Notes: a model not told the origin generated them from the letters alone. DNA of 64,000 bases from Ailanthus altissimus (GCA_946807835.1 OX327711.1:10265501-10329500); one strand, 5' to 3'. Positions 1 through 15,100 are shown, counted from the first letter of the stretch. Numbers and translations: made by a program.

Positions 1-1173
1 TATTATTGTCCTATAACTTACTTTATTTATTTTCTTTTATTCTTTTAAAAACATGGGACATGCAATGAATATTTAACACTGCCACGTTAGTTCATATAAT
101 AAAGTTTGTATATAACGAAGTTTCTATAAAATTTTATATACATAGTAGTAATTTATCTTTAATCTCATCTCTGCACCTATTCCATATTCACTCCTATCTT
201 TTTTTTTTTCTCGATAATCTCTATATTTTTATAAAAAATTATTTAGAACTCGTTTGATTAAAATTTTTAAATAAATTTTTTTAAAATAAAACCTTTAGAA
301 GTAAATTTTTTAAGAAAAAGTCATTAATTATTTAATTATCAATTAAAAAAATTCTTTTTAAATATTAGATCGTTTAGTTATACATTATTAAAAGTACTTA
401 TCTATTATTAAATTATTAAAAATGACACTTAATAAAATCAATATTCAAATTCTAAATAATTTCAATATTTTTTATATATAAATTTAAATTTATCATGTAT
501 TTTTTTAAATTTTATTTCTTAAAACACAAGAATAAAGTAAATTAATACATAATAATCAATTAATTATACAAATTATTGTATTTGGTATAAAGATTGAAAA
601 TAAAATAATATTTTTTTATTTAAAAAATTAAAATAATTAATAATTTTTTTTGATAGATCCTTGTAAAAATATAATTTTGTAGACATATAGAGGTATAATT
701 ACTTTTTAAAAAATATTAAAAATATATGAGTTGAATATGATTTATTTTTAATAAGGGTACATTATAAAAATAAAATTAAAATATTAAAATATATGTAACA
801 TTACACAAATATAAAACAAAAAAACTCAAATAACTCTACTTATAAAAACTCAAAATTTAAACTTTTATAAATAGTAATAAAATAACTTTTTTAATCTTCA
901 AAAATTCTTCTTTAATTATAACCAACTCCATCAAAAATATTTACATTAATAAAACTCTTTTAGCTAATAAAGAAGTTTAACTAACAAACACTTAGTGTGG
1001 AAAGGATTTTGTAGGTTTATTTAGTAAACTAATTATAAAAATATCATGTCATTTGATTATGTAAGGGTATATGGGTGGGTGAATAGAGTACAATTTTAAG
1101 TTTTAAATTTTAGGTTTTTGTAAAAGAAATTTTGAATATGTTTATAGACTATTTTTCTTAATGTTTTATGGGA

Positions 1174-1205
<32 letters not shown>

Positions 1206-2779
1206 TGGGTGTAATATAAGTATCAAAAATATTTTATCTCAAATTCACAATCCAAATCAACATGTTTGTTAAGAAAAACCTCTCTCTAGAGGAGATTGTT
1301 GAAGAGTTTCTATAGGATTAACATAAAACCCCACCTGCAGTTTGAGGCATACACAGGACAAGTTGCAAAATAGAACCTTGTAAACTATTATTAATTACAC
1401 AAAGTACACATCAAAGTTATAAAAAAAAATCACAAGACTAGGTGAGCAAATATATATTGAAATCTCGCAAAGTTTTTCCTTATGCAGAAAACAGATGGTG
1501 ATACACTTACCCTCCCAAAACAATCAAACTTTAACCATCGTATATTCGTTCATTCTTTGACTGGGGAAAAAAATTCGTTCCATCTTCAACCCATAACTAC
1601 ACAACGGGAACAAAACAGATAGGTTTCTATTCAACACACCGTTTATCGGTGCCTGCTACAAAAATGGTTTGAATAACACTTCTTTCTGCTACAAATGAAT
1701 CTGATACATGCTTTTATACCTACTGGCCTGGGAGTTGTCAGAAAACCTGGAAATTTTCCTACTATTAGTAATAAACACAGAAATAATGCTTATGTCATTG
1801 CTCAGAAATACATCATCGTTACTGCAAACACATCCAATATCTAATCTTTTAACAGCAGACATTGAAAATGTAATATAGCTTTAAGTCATTCTTTATTTAA
1901 TGAAGAGAGAATTACAGAGAACATTATTTTCACATTGTGATATGAGAATGAAATTTGGAAGGCAAATAGTTCTGAAATGGGACTTGGAACAGCCAAATAG
2001 ATTACATTCATGCAAAGATTGCAAATAACATTTTTTTTAGTGCAAAATTTAGAAATAAAAGATGAATCAAGCCCATGATCATTAAACATCACATTGAAAC
2101 ACCTCAGAGTAAGGAACCAATAACTATCAAGGAACACGTGCATGCTTAAGTTAAAACCAGCATGCACCAAATATAACTGTTTGGACTTTCCATATGTGTA
2201 CTAGTGCACGGGATAAAATTTTGACATTCCATGTTCTACATAGGATCCTAATAAGAACACTGTAATTCTTAACATACCTTTACCCTTTCATAAATTCATC
2301 CAGCAAAAGTGATGGCAAACAAAAATAGCATAGTTTTGATCAGCCATGCTATAATTTTCAACTATGCTCTCTCTCTCTAATCAATTCTTAGAATAATTTT
2401 GCTCAAACAAACAGTATAGTCTTGAATTTCCAAATACTTGAAAAGGCAGAAACACAGATCCCCAAAATTTGGAATATAAAGACAGCCTCTGCAGTCTTGT
2501 ATAATTTCCATTTTTGAGATTTCAAGATTTTGTTTGCATTTCTTTCTAGTTACCCATTTTTTGAAGATAAAAAAGGGAGGAAAAAAGAAAAAGAAATGCA
2601 TCCAACAGGTGCATGCTCTAGCACTCAGTAAAGAATGAGATGTCTGAAATCTTAATTACCTCAATACAATTATAAATGGCAAGGGCATGGGCACGGAATT
2701 GGCTCTGACATCCCCAAATGTCCCTCAAATCTCATTAGCCTTCATCAGAGAAGCAATCAATTTTCTACTCTAAAATTTG
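1..2779. other. AT-rich intergenic sequence and probable VPS54 3' UTR
   Basis: I see no coding region. The stretch is strongly AT-rich and contains a TA dinucleotide run near 1168-1201. The bases just below 2780 must include the 3' UTR of the minus-strand VPS54 gene, but I could not fix the polyadenylation site. The short open frames here (for example minus-strand 1886-2170 and 2377-2601) have no recognisable motif and low-complexity composition. Confidence 0.6.
1168..1201. repeat. (TA)n microsatellite
   Basis: An almost uninterrupted run of TA dinucleotides. Similar short TA runs occur near 28587-28604, 34813-34827, 38179-38192 and 49323-49342. Confidence 0.9.
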
Positions 2780-5700
2780 TCAACCAGCTTCAGCTCCAAA
2801 TCTTTCTTCCAAGAATTCATCAAGTTGACCCCAGTTAGGGATTGCTGAACTACTCAAATTATCCGAAGGCAAAGATCGAATGCATCCAAGAATGAGTTTA
2901 ATATCTCGATATAGCCTGATGCATGGAGTCAAAAAATTACCGTAGATGCAAAGTTCTGAAACTAATTCTAACCAAGTAATTAACAGGTTCCTTATAAAGA
3001 AGATGGTAGTACCTCTCCTTCGCTTGTGGAGTACTGATCTCAAAGCGAGAATATGATTCTGATATTTGTGAATGGAAGATTATGACAACTTGCCTGCAGA
3101 AAGTATGTCAAGGAACTAGCTTGTGAACCATGAAAATTTATTTTATAATTACTGCAAAACATGCAGTTAACTAAACCAGTTAGTTGTACATCACCTGAAA
3201 ATTGCTTGAACATCAACCTCGTGTAAAGTTCGAGATAAAATGCGTTGAAGGTAGCTCACTTCCTATAATAATCAAATCAGACAAAATTAACAGCTGGAAA
3301 ATAATAGCTCCTTAACCAAAAATTGCAAGGAAAGAGAGTATTATGCAATCTAGTAAGTGATCAATCATGGCACTTACCTTTGTAAGGGATCGAGCAAAAA
3401 GACTGGGTTGGGAATCAGTATCATCAGCTCTGTTCCAGTTCTCTACAATCTGTGGCAATCCACGCAGGTGAACCAACAGCCTCTCTCTCATTATTTGAAC
3501 CAGCTTTGTGTGTATTTCATCTCGGTGAACCTTGTAATCCTGAATAATGATCAGAAAGGACATAAGCATATGCTCTACAAATTGTGAGTGCAAAAAAAAT
3601 AAAATAAAATGCCACTGAAAATCTGAATGACACGTGAATGTGTCCCAGTTTTCCTAACAACAAACGGGAAACACACATGCATACCCTAAAAAAAACATTG
3701 CACCAGCTCAAAGAGTAGCATGCACATGCACACCCACAAGGAAGATAAAATGACAAAAGTAAAAGAATAAAAAAAAGCAGTTAAATGATAAAGATACCTG
3801 AGCTACTCGATCAATTTCTGATAGCAACAAAGCCTTTCGCGTCTCAGGTACTTTTAGAAAGAGAATTTGCCTGATTGCTTAGTCCAAAACAAAACAGAGA
3901 CATTTTTTGACATAGGAACTTAATAATTATAATCCAATCATGCACACATTAAAGAATAGATAAATGCATACAAGCATACATCAAAACATTGTAGCACAAA
4001 CGTCCATGATTTACCACAGAAAATTGCTTATAAGTCTTGTATTGCTTGTAACAAGATTAGCATGCAAAAATAATAAATAAAAGTAAAATAAATAATTCAT
4101 AAATAACAGGTTCTAAATGCATTGACTCTGAAAAAGTGTAGCTGTAACAAAAAATATGAATGAATGCTGTACAAATTCACATTGTTTCCATATCAACATT
4201 ATACAAAGTTAAAAAATGTGACACATTTACAAGTTTACCTGTGTTTATTCAAGCTGCTACACATTTTTCCATATTGTGCCTAAAAGCTATATATCAAGTC
4301 AATTTCAAATAACATTCTTCCTCCTTAAGGATGCCTCTATTTTTCCATGCAAATCTATGCAGTAACCGAAAGAGCTTCCTACAACTTACTTTACCTAAAC
4401 ATTTAACCGAGTGAGATACTAGATAACGAAAGAAGCAGACATGAAGAACTCACCTCACAAACTATTTCATTAACAAATAAAGTATTAACACAGCAATCTA
4501 TTAGGAATAATACACTTAAAGCATCATACAATTTCAACTAGCAGTTTGCTAATTTATCATCACCTACCAGGAATAATAGCATAAGTGAAACTGACAACTT
4601 GACTTGCCAGGGCCAGGTGTTTAGCAGTAATGGACTTCAAACCAGACACCTGCAGTTCCAGGTAAACCCTAATTAAGACTGCAGAGATGATTTAACCTTC
4701 AAAATTTAGTATGGTAAGTAGATAAAACAAAAAAAGGCTCCTAATAACTTTTGAGCAATGCTGTGTAAGGTTTTTTCTTAAAAAAACATAAAAACCTATA
4801 TAGAAATTTATATGCTGAAGAATGAAAGATTCACATGGAAATGGACAAGCTGTCCAAGCAAGAGAAAGCAAAAACATAAAAAAAATAGAAGATAAAGAAG
4901 CTGGAGGTCTGACAAGATAGTCTTTATGAAGCCCTCAAAATATGACATGTATTGTCAAAAAATTAGCAGTTAATTAATTTTGTGGGTGTCGGTTCAAATG
5001 GTAAAACCTCTTGGGTACAAGAGGTTTGGGGTTTGAACGCCTCTCACACCAGGGTAGGGTGCGCTTTGGTTTACATTTGGTGTAATAAAAATTTTTTTTT
5101 AAAAAAAAAATAGAGAGAGAGGCTGCAAGCTCTAACCAAAAACTAACCCGATACAATAGAGGAAAGTATATTTGTGTTTTGAAAACAACAGAGAAATAAA
5201 GAGCAGGAAAATTTTCAACTATCAGTTTAAAGACTTCCATACTACACAAGAGATACCATATATATCAGTTCCAAGAGAGAACAGATTTCAGATCATCAAT
5301 ACATGCGATAACATGCATGTTGCAGGCCCTTTTAGAATTGCAGTATGTTTGAAAACTTGTGCATAAATTACAGACCAAACATTACCTGCATGGCACCAGC
5401 ACCAAGAACAAGCTGACAAGTCCTGGTATTGAAAAATTTTAAAATCTCCACAACACGATGAACAACTTCTGAAGATAGTGCTGGCAAAAAATGATTCATA
5501 TCAATGTACTCTGACAACATCTTCAGCAATATTAAGCCACTGGAGAAAAAACAAGAAAAGAAAGAACAATCACATCAAAATTGTTTACTGTAAAATTGTC
5601 TTTTTGAAATAGAAATCATAAAAATATCAGAAATGAAACTAAAAGGTGAACCAGAAATCTCAATTCAGTAAATCAGTCAATGAAAGGACAACAAGTACAA

Positions 5701-8700
5701 GTTTCATTTTACAAAGCAGACTTGACAAGTCAAAAGGTTCACTGTAAGAAATTTGCAAATGGTGACAGACAAAAACAACTTCCTGAAGAAAGAAATAAGA
5801 ACATTACGGCGAGGGGAAAGCAGGGAGGGGTAGAAAAATAAAAGCAAAACAAGATAACTAACCAGTTTACCATGTGATAACCAACACCTCCATAGATAAG
5901 GGTTTGAGAAGTAGATCTTCCACGCTCCCTCATGTTACTATTGTTACTTTGGGCAGAGGAAGGTTCGGCATCGGCTTTATTTCTTTCATTTGTCTCGGCT
6001 GAAGATGGAGAATTCCCTTTGACAGAATTTTGTGAAGGTATTTCATTTGAATCAGTCCGCTCAACATGCTTTCCACCATGAGCGACATCATTGTTTGTGG
6101 CTTTTGCATCATAGTTTGTTGTCAAATTACCTTGGACATCATCCATACTCTCAGAAACCAATGCTTCAGAGCTACATAGTGAAGTGACAATGGCCTGAAA
6201 TTCATCAGGAACATCTACTTCTACCCATGTTTCTTGGTCAAGAACTGCCTTAATTTTTGTCATCTACAATAACCAACAAAACATAAGCATAATAAGAATA
6301 AACATAGGTCCTGTAAAAACTAAAGTCGAAAAAGTGAGAAATATAATTAAGAAGAAATTCAAACTAACTCGAGATTCATGCTGGAAGTCAACAAAGGCTT
6401 TGGCTTGCGACTGCAGTGTTCCCCGAATGCTATATCCCAACCTTCCACCACTCTGTTATGTTAGCATAGAAGGGAATCATAACCACAAAGAGGCAACTTT
6501 ATTTTCTTTAAATCAAATATAGGAATATAAAAAGATCATTACCTTCTCCGTTGCACTTATAAACTCTTGTGTGATGTTGTATATGCTCAAAAATTCCTGC
6601 AATCTCAACCTAGGATGTAGAAGTACACGGACCCCGAGAAGCTTCGCCCATCTTCCGTGAGCAGCATCACATGCAGCAAAAACAGCTTCTGTGTTTTCTC
6701 TCAATACATCAGCCCTGTCAAGGACATGATGTCATATCCACAGGTTTAACACATGATCAATCAGAATTAAAACAAAACCTCAGTAACAAGAAATCAATTG
6801 TAACTATATCAATGTTAAAAGGAGATTATTTGAGGATTTGAGAAGCAGAATGAAGGACAGGGAAGTACATCCAACATTCCCCTATAGCAACACTACTTCA
6901 AACAGGTGCCGCAGATGCAATATAACAGCACATTGTTGAGCACCACAGCAATGAATTGATGTCACTAGAGAGGGCCAAACTAACAGCCTATTGCAGCACA
7001 GTACAGGTTTATACAATATATAGAGCAGTGATGGATACTTATTACAGGAGATAATGAGATGCAACATTCAAATGCAAAGTGTACATACCAAAAGGAATAA
7101 AGAAAATAGCTTAGCCTCGGTATACTAAAATAATCACGAAGGAAAGAGTTAATAGGAACTTCAGTTTCCAAGAAAAAATCCATTAATAAGCCAAAAACTA
7201 CAGTTCTTATGCTTCCAGTCCTCTAAGAATCAGTAGACAGCTTCAACAAATAGAATATCAGAAAGTACAGGGTGGTACCAGTGCCTTCTTTTAACAAGAA
7301 ACAATAAACAAATATTTTTAATGAAAAAAAAAGAAAGTTAAGTTGTGTGACTGAACATAATATAGTTCATATTCATATCTGAAATTAACAAAACAATAAG
7401 ATTATAGAAAGAGGAAAAGAGCTCCAGATGAACACAAATCAAAAGAACAACATTACAGACCTAATACAATGGGACAAGACTTAACCTGAAATTTTTGGAC
7501 ATATTTGAGGGACTTGTTGCATCATTCACTTTTCCCTGGAGTGAAGGAACCTTCACAGCACTTCTTAAAGGCGAATACAACATAAGTGAACCACCTTGAC
7601 CATGATTCTCTGGAGCTGTTTCTGCAGCTGCAGCTCCGATTGCAATTGCAGCAGCAACTGAATCAGCAGCATAGTGATCATCAAGGTTGCACATAATCCA
7701 CTCAATAGCCTTTTTCACTTCAGCAGCCCGCACTAAATGTGCCTGCATTCACTAAAAGAAAATAATTCATATTACATCTTCTTTAAATAATAATTAATCA
7801 GAAGACGTAAGCAGGCATTTTAGGTTAAAAGTCGCATGATAACTGAAGTTTAATAAAGTAACAATCAAACAAAGTCTGAAACTATAAGAGGCTGATATAT
7901 AGCATGCCTTGCGTTTCATATTTAATGCAGTCAAACAATGTCTCCATGTAGTTGCTTCCTAATAGGTTAAAAGTCGCAATCCAAGATATAAATATCCCAC
8001 CAACAAAGAAGCCTGTACCCATGATTTAGTGTTTATCGCATCTGTTTGTAAAATGAAAAAAGAATTTTGATCTTGGAACTTAGGTAATGTAATTTAAGTT
8101 TAGATTGTAGAACCACTTTCTTTGGCACATTATACAGTCCGTCAGCCACAACTCTTTTGGAACTAATCCTAGATACCGTCCCTCAATCTTGGAGTTACAG
8201 CCACAGACCACAACCATGATATCTCATCATGACTAAACAAATATACATGGTTGATATCTTCTTATCAGTAAGAAACTTCAAACTCAAGGCATAAACAGAT
8301 AGTAAAGTATACATTACCCGTACAATCGTGAAGATAGCACCCAAAAGTTGAACAAAGCTTTCAGATGACAGGCTTCTCAACTTGCTTGCAAGCGATCCCC
8401 CACCTAATTACCACATTACTGTTAAAATTTGGAAGAAACAGAGAAGACAGACACAGATGCAGGTAGAGATTGTGCCTATAGGAGGTGAAATTTGTACATG
8501 GAAAAATTATTATACAATTAACTTTTTACCATCTGCATCCACAGCACGTTCTCCAGGTGAGAAATCTGACTCTGAAGGTCGAGCAACAAGAATGGGAAGT
8601 AGCTCTGCCACTGCAGTCTTGATTGCCATTTTCATATCCGCAGTAAGTGTGTCACGATATATCCTCAAAACAGAGGGCAGCTTAGCCTAAATGCAAAAAT

Positions 8701-11700
8701 TACTCCATTAGACATTCACTTATAGTCCTATATCGAATGTTGGGGCCAATTCAATTATTTCAAAGCAGAAAACAGAGGCCTTAAAGGATCAATGGACCCA
8801 GCTTAACTGACTAAATTTCATGACTAATATTTATTGGAAATGATAACATGCAAAATAGTCACAGAAGATTACTCACTGTTCTGAGCAACCCAATGATGAG
8901 AGGAAGAAGACGATCACGAAAATTAGAAGTTTCTTCATCATCAAATGTAACCTGCTAAGAAATTAATCCAAGTAATCAGTTAAACTGCACAATCACACTT
9001 ACTCATGAAGGTCCTCTAACACAGAAACAATTTGATTAAAAAATTTAAAACATCAGCATGTGAAAGTCAGGATGCTCATGACCAATCTGTACAGCTAAGA
9101 ATGTCAGCCAAAATGCTGTAGATTTCTTTGATGTTACTTCAAATATCTTAGCTAACATATTGCCACTTTTTTTAATTGTCCGGCATGCAATGGCCTAATC
9201 TACCATTATAGCATGCAATGGCCTATCGCTTGAACCATTAGCTTGCAGTATAAAACAGACCAGTCGATGAGTTCCTTCTTGGATAAACTTACATAAAATT
9301 TTGTTCCTTGTACTTAACAGCTTCCTTAATGCTTATAAGTAATGCATCCAACTCAGGTGTGATTACCTTGTTCATTTTTTCTGTTATCTTCATTATCACT
9401 ATCTAACCTTTCCTAAGCCTCTTTTTACCTACTTGAGTTGCCAAATCTTTCATAAACCTAAAGGATCTTAGATCCACTGATCAGCCCAGAAAACTTAATT
9501 TCAAGTGTTGGTGCTGAACTAAGAAATTGTGATAGCTAGTTCTTGTGTGTTCTTGCAACAGTGGGAAAAGGTCCCCTCATGTGATGACTTAGAGTGGAAG
9601 GGTACTTTACAGAACTATATTTATGCAGAAAGCTTCATTCCGAAACCAAATTCTAATGTACCACAAACAAAAGTGCTCAATTATCTGCAAGAAATAGCTA
9701 ATTTAATACGAAGAAAATAATATGAAGGTGCTCTAGCTCATATGTCATAATAAAAAAGATATCTTGGCTTTGTCGTTCAACAGAAGTAGCAGTTCATATT
9801 CCCCACTAGTTTTAAAAAAAAAGGATGATAATATTCCTTAAGTAGACTGAGCTCACATTTTATCAAACTAGACAAAGTCAAACCATGAAAACTTGTGTTC
9901 AATATCAACCAAAAACATCTATGGTGAACTTACTTCATCTTTCCCATTCGAAGAAACGGATGCCCGTGCTTTTGCTTTCGATATAATAGCCAAATCTGTA
10001 TCCCCAGCGTCGTGTATTGCCGCACGCATAAACTCTGCCGAAAGAATGCTACAAAAATAAATTTTGATAAGTGATTATAAAGTGTAGACCTACAATCAGC
10101 ATAACTACCCTTTGCTACAAGAACGGCCATTATTAATTTATGTAAGAGCAGGAAAAAAGGGTCTATGCACTTTGCACATTTCAGAATAGCACGGTTATCA
10201 TGAAACACCAAAACAAGAGTTGAAAAAAGTGTAACAAAGTTTAAGGAAAAAGATCAAGACCATAGTCTATCATAGGAGGCTAAACAAGAATGCAATATCA
10301 TAAAGATAACTGTATTTCATCACTATGCAAAAAGTATAATCTCACAGATGAAGGTCACCTATAACATAAAAATGTACCTATTAATAGAATCTATTGAAGC
10401 TCCTACAAGATCCCGAAGATGACGAAAGCAATGTAGGCCGGTGAGCTCATCCCCATCCTATTACAAACGAAGAGTAAGGTAATAAATTAAATAGAAACTT
10501 GATACCATACAGCACTGAGATATTCAACAAAAAAGGGTACGAAGAACAAAGGATTCTTTAAATATAATATTGTGCAAAATGAAAGATCTTTGAGATCAAC
10601 TCAATATAACCTTGCCAACATACCAGCAAATGCTGCAAATCGTCTGTGACATCCAAAGCTCCAGCACAGTCTCCAGATGCAACAAGCTGTGAGATAGAAA
10701 CATAAAATAACACCCGATAGAGAAAATCACAACTAAAATATTTCATTTTTTTTAAAGAAACAAAGAGAAACCACAACTAAAAATATCTTATCAGATATGT
10801 CCTAAACATATCACATAGAAATCAAATATCAAACTGATAACAAGCTAAGAAGAAGAAACGAAACTCAAATGGTAATACTAAACTAATGTAACTAATAAAA
10901 CAATAACAGAAAGTAAAAAAAACCAAAAGAAAATTTTACCAGTTTAAGGGTGGATAAAGCTTGGTTAACATCTAATATAAGCCTCAATTTCTGTTGAAGA
11001 GCTAACAAATTACTCCTCGTGCCATTCAATTCCTGAATCTGCCGCGCTGACTCCACCAAATCTTTATCCAAAAGCCTAATCGTCTCCTTTAGGTCCCGTA
11101 TCCGACTACCCCCCTCCACAATCTTCACATTCAAGTCCTGCAACTGCCCCTGAGCCTCGAAGAACGAATTCGACCGCAACGAAATCTCCTTCACCAAATG
11201 CAACTCCACGATGTCCAAGTATTGCGAGAGCTTCTCTTGCAAGACAATATTCTCGGTCACGTTCGAGAAAGGGCATGCCGCGCGAAACGTGCCGCCATCT
11301 GATAGGGCGAAATCCTCCTTGAAATAAAGCGCGGGGACCTCGCGTAAGCACGCGACTAAAGCCTCTCCCTGGCCGCCAATGCTCTCCACATCGACGATCT
11401 CTTTGCTGGCGTGGTTTCGGATGTCTTCGAACCGGTGATACGAATCGGATACGGTGGATAAGTAGGTTTGGAAATCGGATCGGGTTAGTTCGGAGGAGAA
11501 TTTCGGAGTTAACGGCGCGAATTCGAGCGGGGTAACGGCGGTAGAGGAAGACCACCAACCGACCCAAGATGCGTCCGAGCCGTAGATGCCGGATTTGCCG
11601 ACGTTAGGGTTGTTGAGGATCGAGGAGAGGCTCTGGCTACTAGCATCTGAGATTGATTTCTTGAAATACGACGTTGAATTGGGTGTAGTAGCAGTAGTTG

Positions 11701-11752
11701 TGGTGGGAGAGTCGAATTGTGACCTTCCCGAATGGGAAGGCTGTGAATCCAT
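2780..11752 (-). CDS. VPS54: VPS54, GARP tethering complex subunit (18 coding exons)
   Basis: Subunit of the GARP complex (VPS51-54), which tethers endosome-derived vesicles at the trans-Golgi network. Coding exons on the minus strand, first to last: 10940-11752, 10624-10686, 10378-10457, 9934-10048, 8877-8951, 8530-8686, 8318-8403, 7486-7742, 6543-6714, 6369-6452, 5863-6263, 5386-5539, 4564-4649, 3798-3870, 3378-3539, 3195-3262, 3013-3093, 2780-2915. All junctions are GT-AG and phases agree. The total is 3063 nt, or 1020 residues plus TGA, close to the plant VPS54 length of about 1030. Recognisable blocks are the N-terminal SLSSILNNP and YGSDASWVGWWSS, a predicted coiled coil at about residues 190-285, and the Vps54-like domain from about residue 755 (YHMVNCGLILLKMLSEYID, LVLGAGAMQ). 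The protein ends LDEFLEERFGAEAG. The start is the ATG of MDSQPS at 11750-11752; a TTG two codons upstream is in frame but is not a usual initiator. The coding sequence is intact. Confidence 0.95.
4981..5112 (+). repeat. SINE-like element in VPS54 intron 12
   Basis: About 130 bp, antisense to VPS54. It contains a box A-like stretch (GGTTCAAATGG, 4991-5001) and, about 28 bases on, a box B-like GGTTTGAACGC (5030-5040), then a body ending in a T-run followed by an A-run. This arrangement is that of tRNA-derived plant SINEs. I found no convincing target-site duplication, so the limits are approximate and the call is tentative. Confidence 0.45.
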
Positions 11753-12190
11753 TTTCAAAATCTATAAACCATCAAATAATTGAGGGAAAATTTTACTTAA
11801 CAAAAACCCTATAATGAATTCAAGAGACGTGATCTGAGATTTCAAATGGAAAAAAAAAAAGACTCGTCCCTTAGATTGAAATCATTTGGATATTGCAGGA
11901 TTTGATAGATCCACATGGAGAGAAAGAAAGTGATATATTAATTGATATTTAAACATTTGGTAAATATGAGCAAGATCTCAATATTCTCTCTCTTAAGTCT
12001 GATGATTTTGTTAATGGGATTTGGATCTGGGAAGAGAGAATGGAGGGAGACTGGAAAGAAAGAGAGATACGTATTGGCCACTGGCCAGCGAATTTGCATA
12101 CCCGAGCCAGCAAGTGGGCCGAACTTTCTATTTGGGTCCCGCCATAAATCCGACCGAGCCGTTTCGCTCATTTAAAACGTTGTCGTTTTA
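11753..12190 (-). promoter_or_regulatory. VPS54 5' UTR and promoter region
   Basis: Upstream of the VPS54 ATG. TGGGCC at 12115-12120 reads GGCCCA on the gene strand, a site II-type motif common in plant housekeeping promoters. Beyond it, AAAACGTTGTCGTTTT (12174-12189) is a near-palindrome that recurs in slightly different form inside the MITE at 55221-55234. I did not identify a TATA box. The transcription start cannot be fixed from sequence alone. Confidence 0.5.
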
Positions 12191-15100
12191 AAATAGATTC
12201 AAATGTCACAAAATCTACCTAATTCTTAATGTAATATATCAAATAAAATTTTAACAATTTTGAAAAAAAAAATTCATGATTTTATTGACATCACTAAAAT
12301 TATCTTACGTAATTTTTTAGTTTGGACAATGAACAAAATACCACCGTCTACACTAGGGTTTTTTTTTTTTTTAAAGTAGAGATCACTTATATGCACAACA
12401 TTTTTTGATAAATAATTCTCTTATTTCAGTATTTTTTATTAGACAAATTTCCTCTTTAATTATCAATAAATTTCTGATGCTTAGTTCGATTATAGACATT
12501 TTTCGTATTGGATGTTCGTATACATCATAATTAAAATCAATATGATGTACGATCATAAACCATAATAAAATTTGTAGGATCTTTGTATTAAATTATTAAA
12601 ATATACATGATGGAATATAAAAAATTTTAAAATATACTTAAATTTATTGAGTAACGATATAAAAATTATAATCTTTTCAATTATCATAATATTGTATTGA
12701 ACGTTGTTCTCTTTTTTAAGAAAAAAAGAGTATAGAATTAAAATTGAAATTAAAAGATTTTAATCTAACATTTTATATAACTTAAATTGTTACGGCTTAT
12801 CAATCATAACAAAATAAGGTATTAGATTATATAAGCTTATACCAATAATATTAATAATTTTGTAAGCTCATAATAAATTTATTAAATCACTTGAGTTCTC
12901 AATTAAACAATCAGTTTGTATATAATTAATATTAATACGCGAGTTCACAAAAGAAAAATACTAATAATAGATTAATTATAAATTCGATCCTAGTTTACAA
13001 TAAATCAATTGTTGTAATATTTTTTGATTTAGTTGAATAAAGATTTATATATTGTACTAAAAAAAAAAACTTGTAAAGGTAACTATTGAAAAAAAAAAGT
13101 TTTCAATTAAAGAATCATAAATTTGTTACATATGAATAGATAACTCATGACTTTTAGATTTTGATATCATGCCTACCTCATGATGGAAGTCTCAACCCAA
13201 GGGTATAAAATTAAATTTACCCTTTGAAGTTAACAAAATTTAAAGTGGAAAAAAAATGTAAGAAATTTTGGTTGCTTGCAATCAAAAGGAAAACTTATGC
13301 AATGCAGTTGAACATTTTGATTTCTATTTAGTTACAACTTTGTTCTTATTGGGACTTTCCTCCTTTATTTGTCTTTTTACATATTCTATTATTTCTTTTA
13401 ATAATTTAGGATAGCAATCATTGCAACATATTGGTTATTTATTATGTAAATAATTACCGTCATATTAAACATGGGGAAATAAGAGAATGCAGATAAATGT
13501 CATCGTTATTCTCTGTATATATAAACTATAAAAATAAAATAGACGTGCACTTGATTGAATAGTCTAAGTAAAAAGTTTATAGTCTATTATTCTTTTATTT
13601 CAAATAGAAATTTTGAGTTTGAATTTCTTTTAATATATTTAAAATAAATAAATAAGAATTTTTTATTTATAAATAACTCATATTTATAGATAATATTCCA
13701 TTTCAACTATAAATGAATGAGTTAATATTTATTAACTAATAAATTAATAATTAGACCAGTATGCTTTTGAGTTATAATTTTTTTATTCATCAAACATTCG
13801 AATCGGCTCTTTTTTAAGAAATTAAAATTTTTAAAATTTTTTGTATTTGTTTTATAAATATATAAGCATCAAAGTGTAATGTAATAAACTTGGAGAATAT
13901 AAAGTGAATTAATAAGAAATAAAATAAATAGAAGAGAAGTAAGATGAATTGGAAAAATCAAAAAGTAGATTTACAATTCCCATTCACGGGCGCGAATAAG
14001 GCACGCTAAAGTCTTTATTGTATTTTTTAATTTTTAAATTAATTTAATTTATTTTTAAATTTGCTTTTATATTTTTTTGTTTTCTTTTATTTTTTTTAAT
14101 TAATTCAATTAAATAAATAAATAATTTATTATTTATAAATTAATTATTTTATTTATTTATTTAATAAATAAAAAAATACATTTGCCACGGTACACCTGAT
14201 GTGCATGTGTGGGACGTCCATTGGGCCCGTCCCATGCGCGTTGCATGCCATGTGGCTTATACATATACATCGCAATGCACATTATATATGCCAAGAAATA
14301 TATTTTTTTTGTTTTTATTATTAAATAAATAATTTATTTATAAATAACCTATTATTTATTTATTTACTTAATCATTAAATATATAATTTATTTTATTATT
14401 AATAATATTTCACTAAAATAATTAATAAATTATTTAATTAATTGTTATTTATTTAAATTATTAAATAAATAAATATTATTTATTTATTTATAATTAAAAA
14501 TATATAATTAACTTAATTAAAAATAAAATAAAATAAAAATAATTTAATTTAATTTATTTAAAAATACAATGAAAACTTTAGCTTGCCCCATTCTCAAGCG
14601 CTCCCTTTTGTGCCCCTGCATATGGAAAACAATGAATTTATTTTTATATATCTTCGACTCATGCTATTTTTTTTCGATTAATCTTATTTCTTATCCATTC
14701 ATCTTATTTTCTCTTACTATATTATATTACATTTCGATGCTCATATGTACAAAATAAATATAAATTTTTTTGAAAATTTTAATTTTTTAATAAAGAGTAA
14801 ATTTATTTAGTGAAGAGAGAAAATATAATTTAAGAACATAATTATTTAATTATTCATTTTTTAACTAACAAAGATTAATTTATTAATTTGTGATTAAAAA
14901 AATATTGCCATTTATAAAGAATTCCCAATAAATAAAGTAGCTATAAATGTAGATAAATATGTAGAGACCCATGGGATGCACTAAGTTGAAACTTGCCCCA
15001 ATGTTAAGCCTAACTCGGTCCTCATGCATATTTTTTTCTTCGTATAATTTATAATGGGACAACTGACACGTGGACTCTCAGCTAAGGCTTTTATGATCAA

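Noticed and set aside
4564..4568. VPS54 exon 13 donor at GTAGGTG (exon ending at 4568)
   Set aside because: That donor shifts the frame into exon 14. The next GT (exon ending at 4564) keeps frame and gives a 1020-residue protein.
11750..11758. Possible VPS54 start two codons upstream of MDSQPS
   Set aside because: The upstream in-frame codon is TTG, not ATG. The ATG at 11750-11752 matches the plant family N terminus.
14569..14757. 62-codon plus-strand open frame in AT-rich DNA
   Set aside because: Composition is hydrophobic and low-complexity, with no promoter, homologue or splice context that I recognise.
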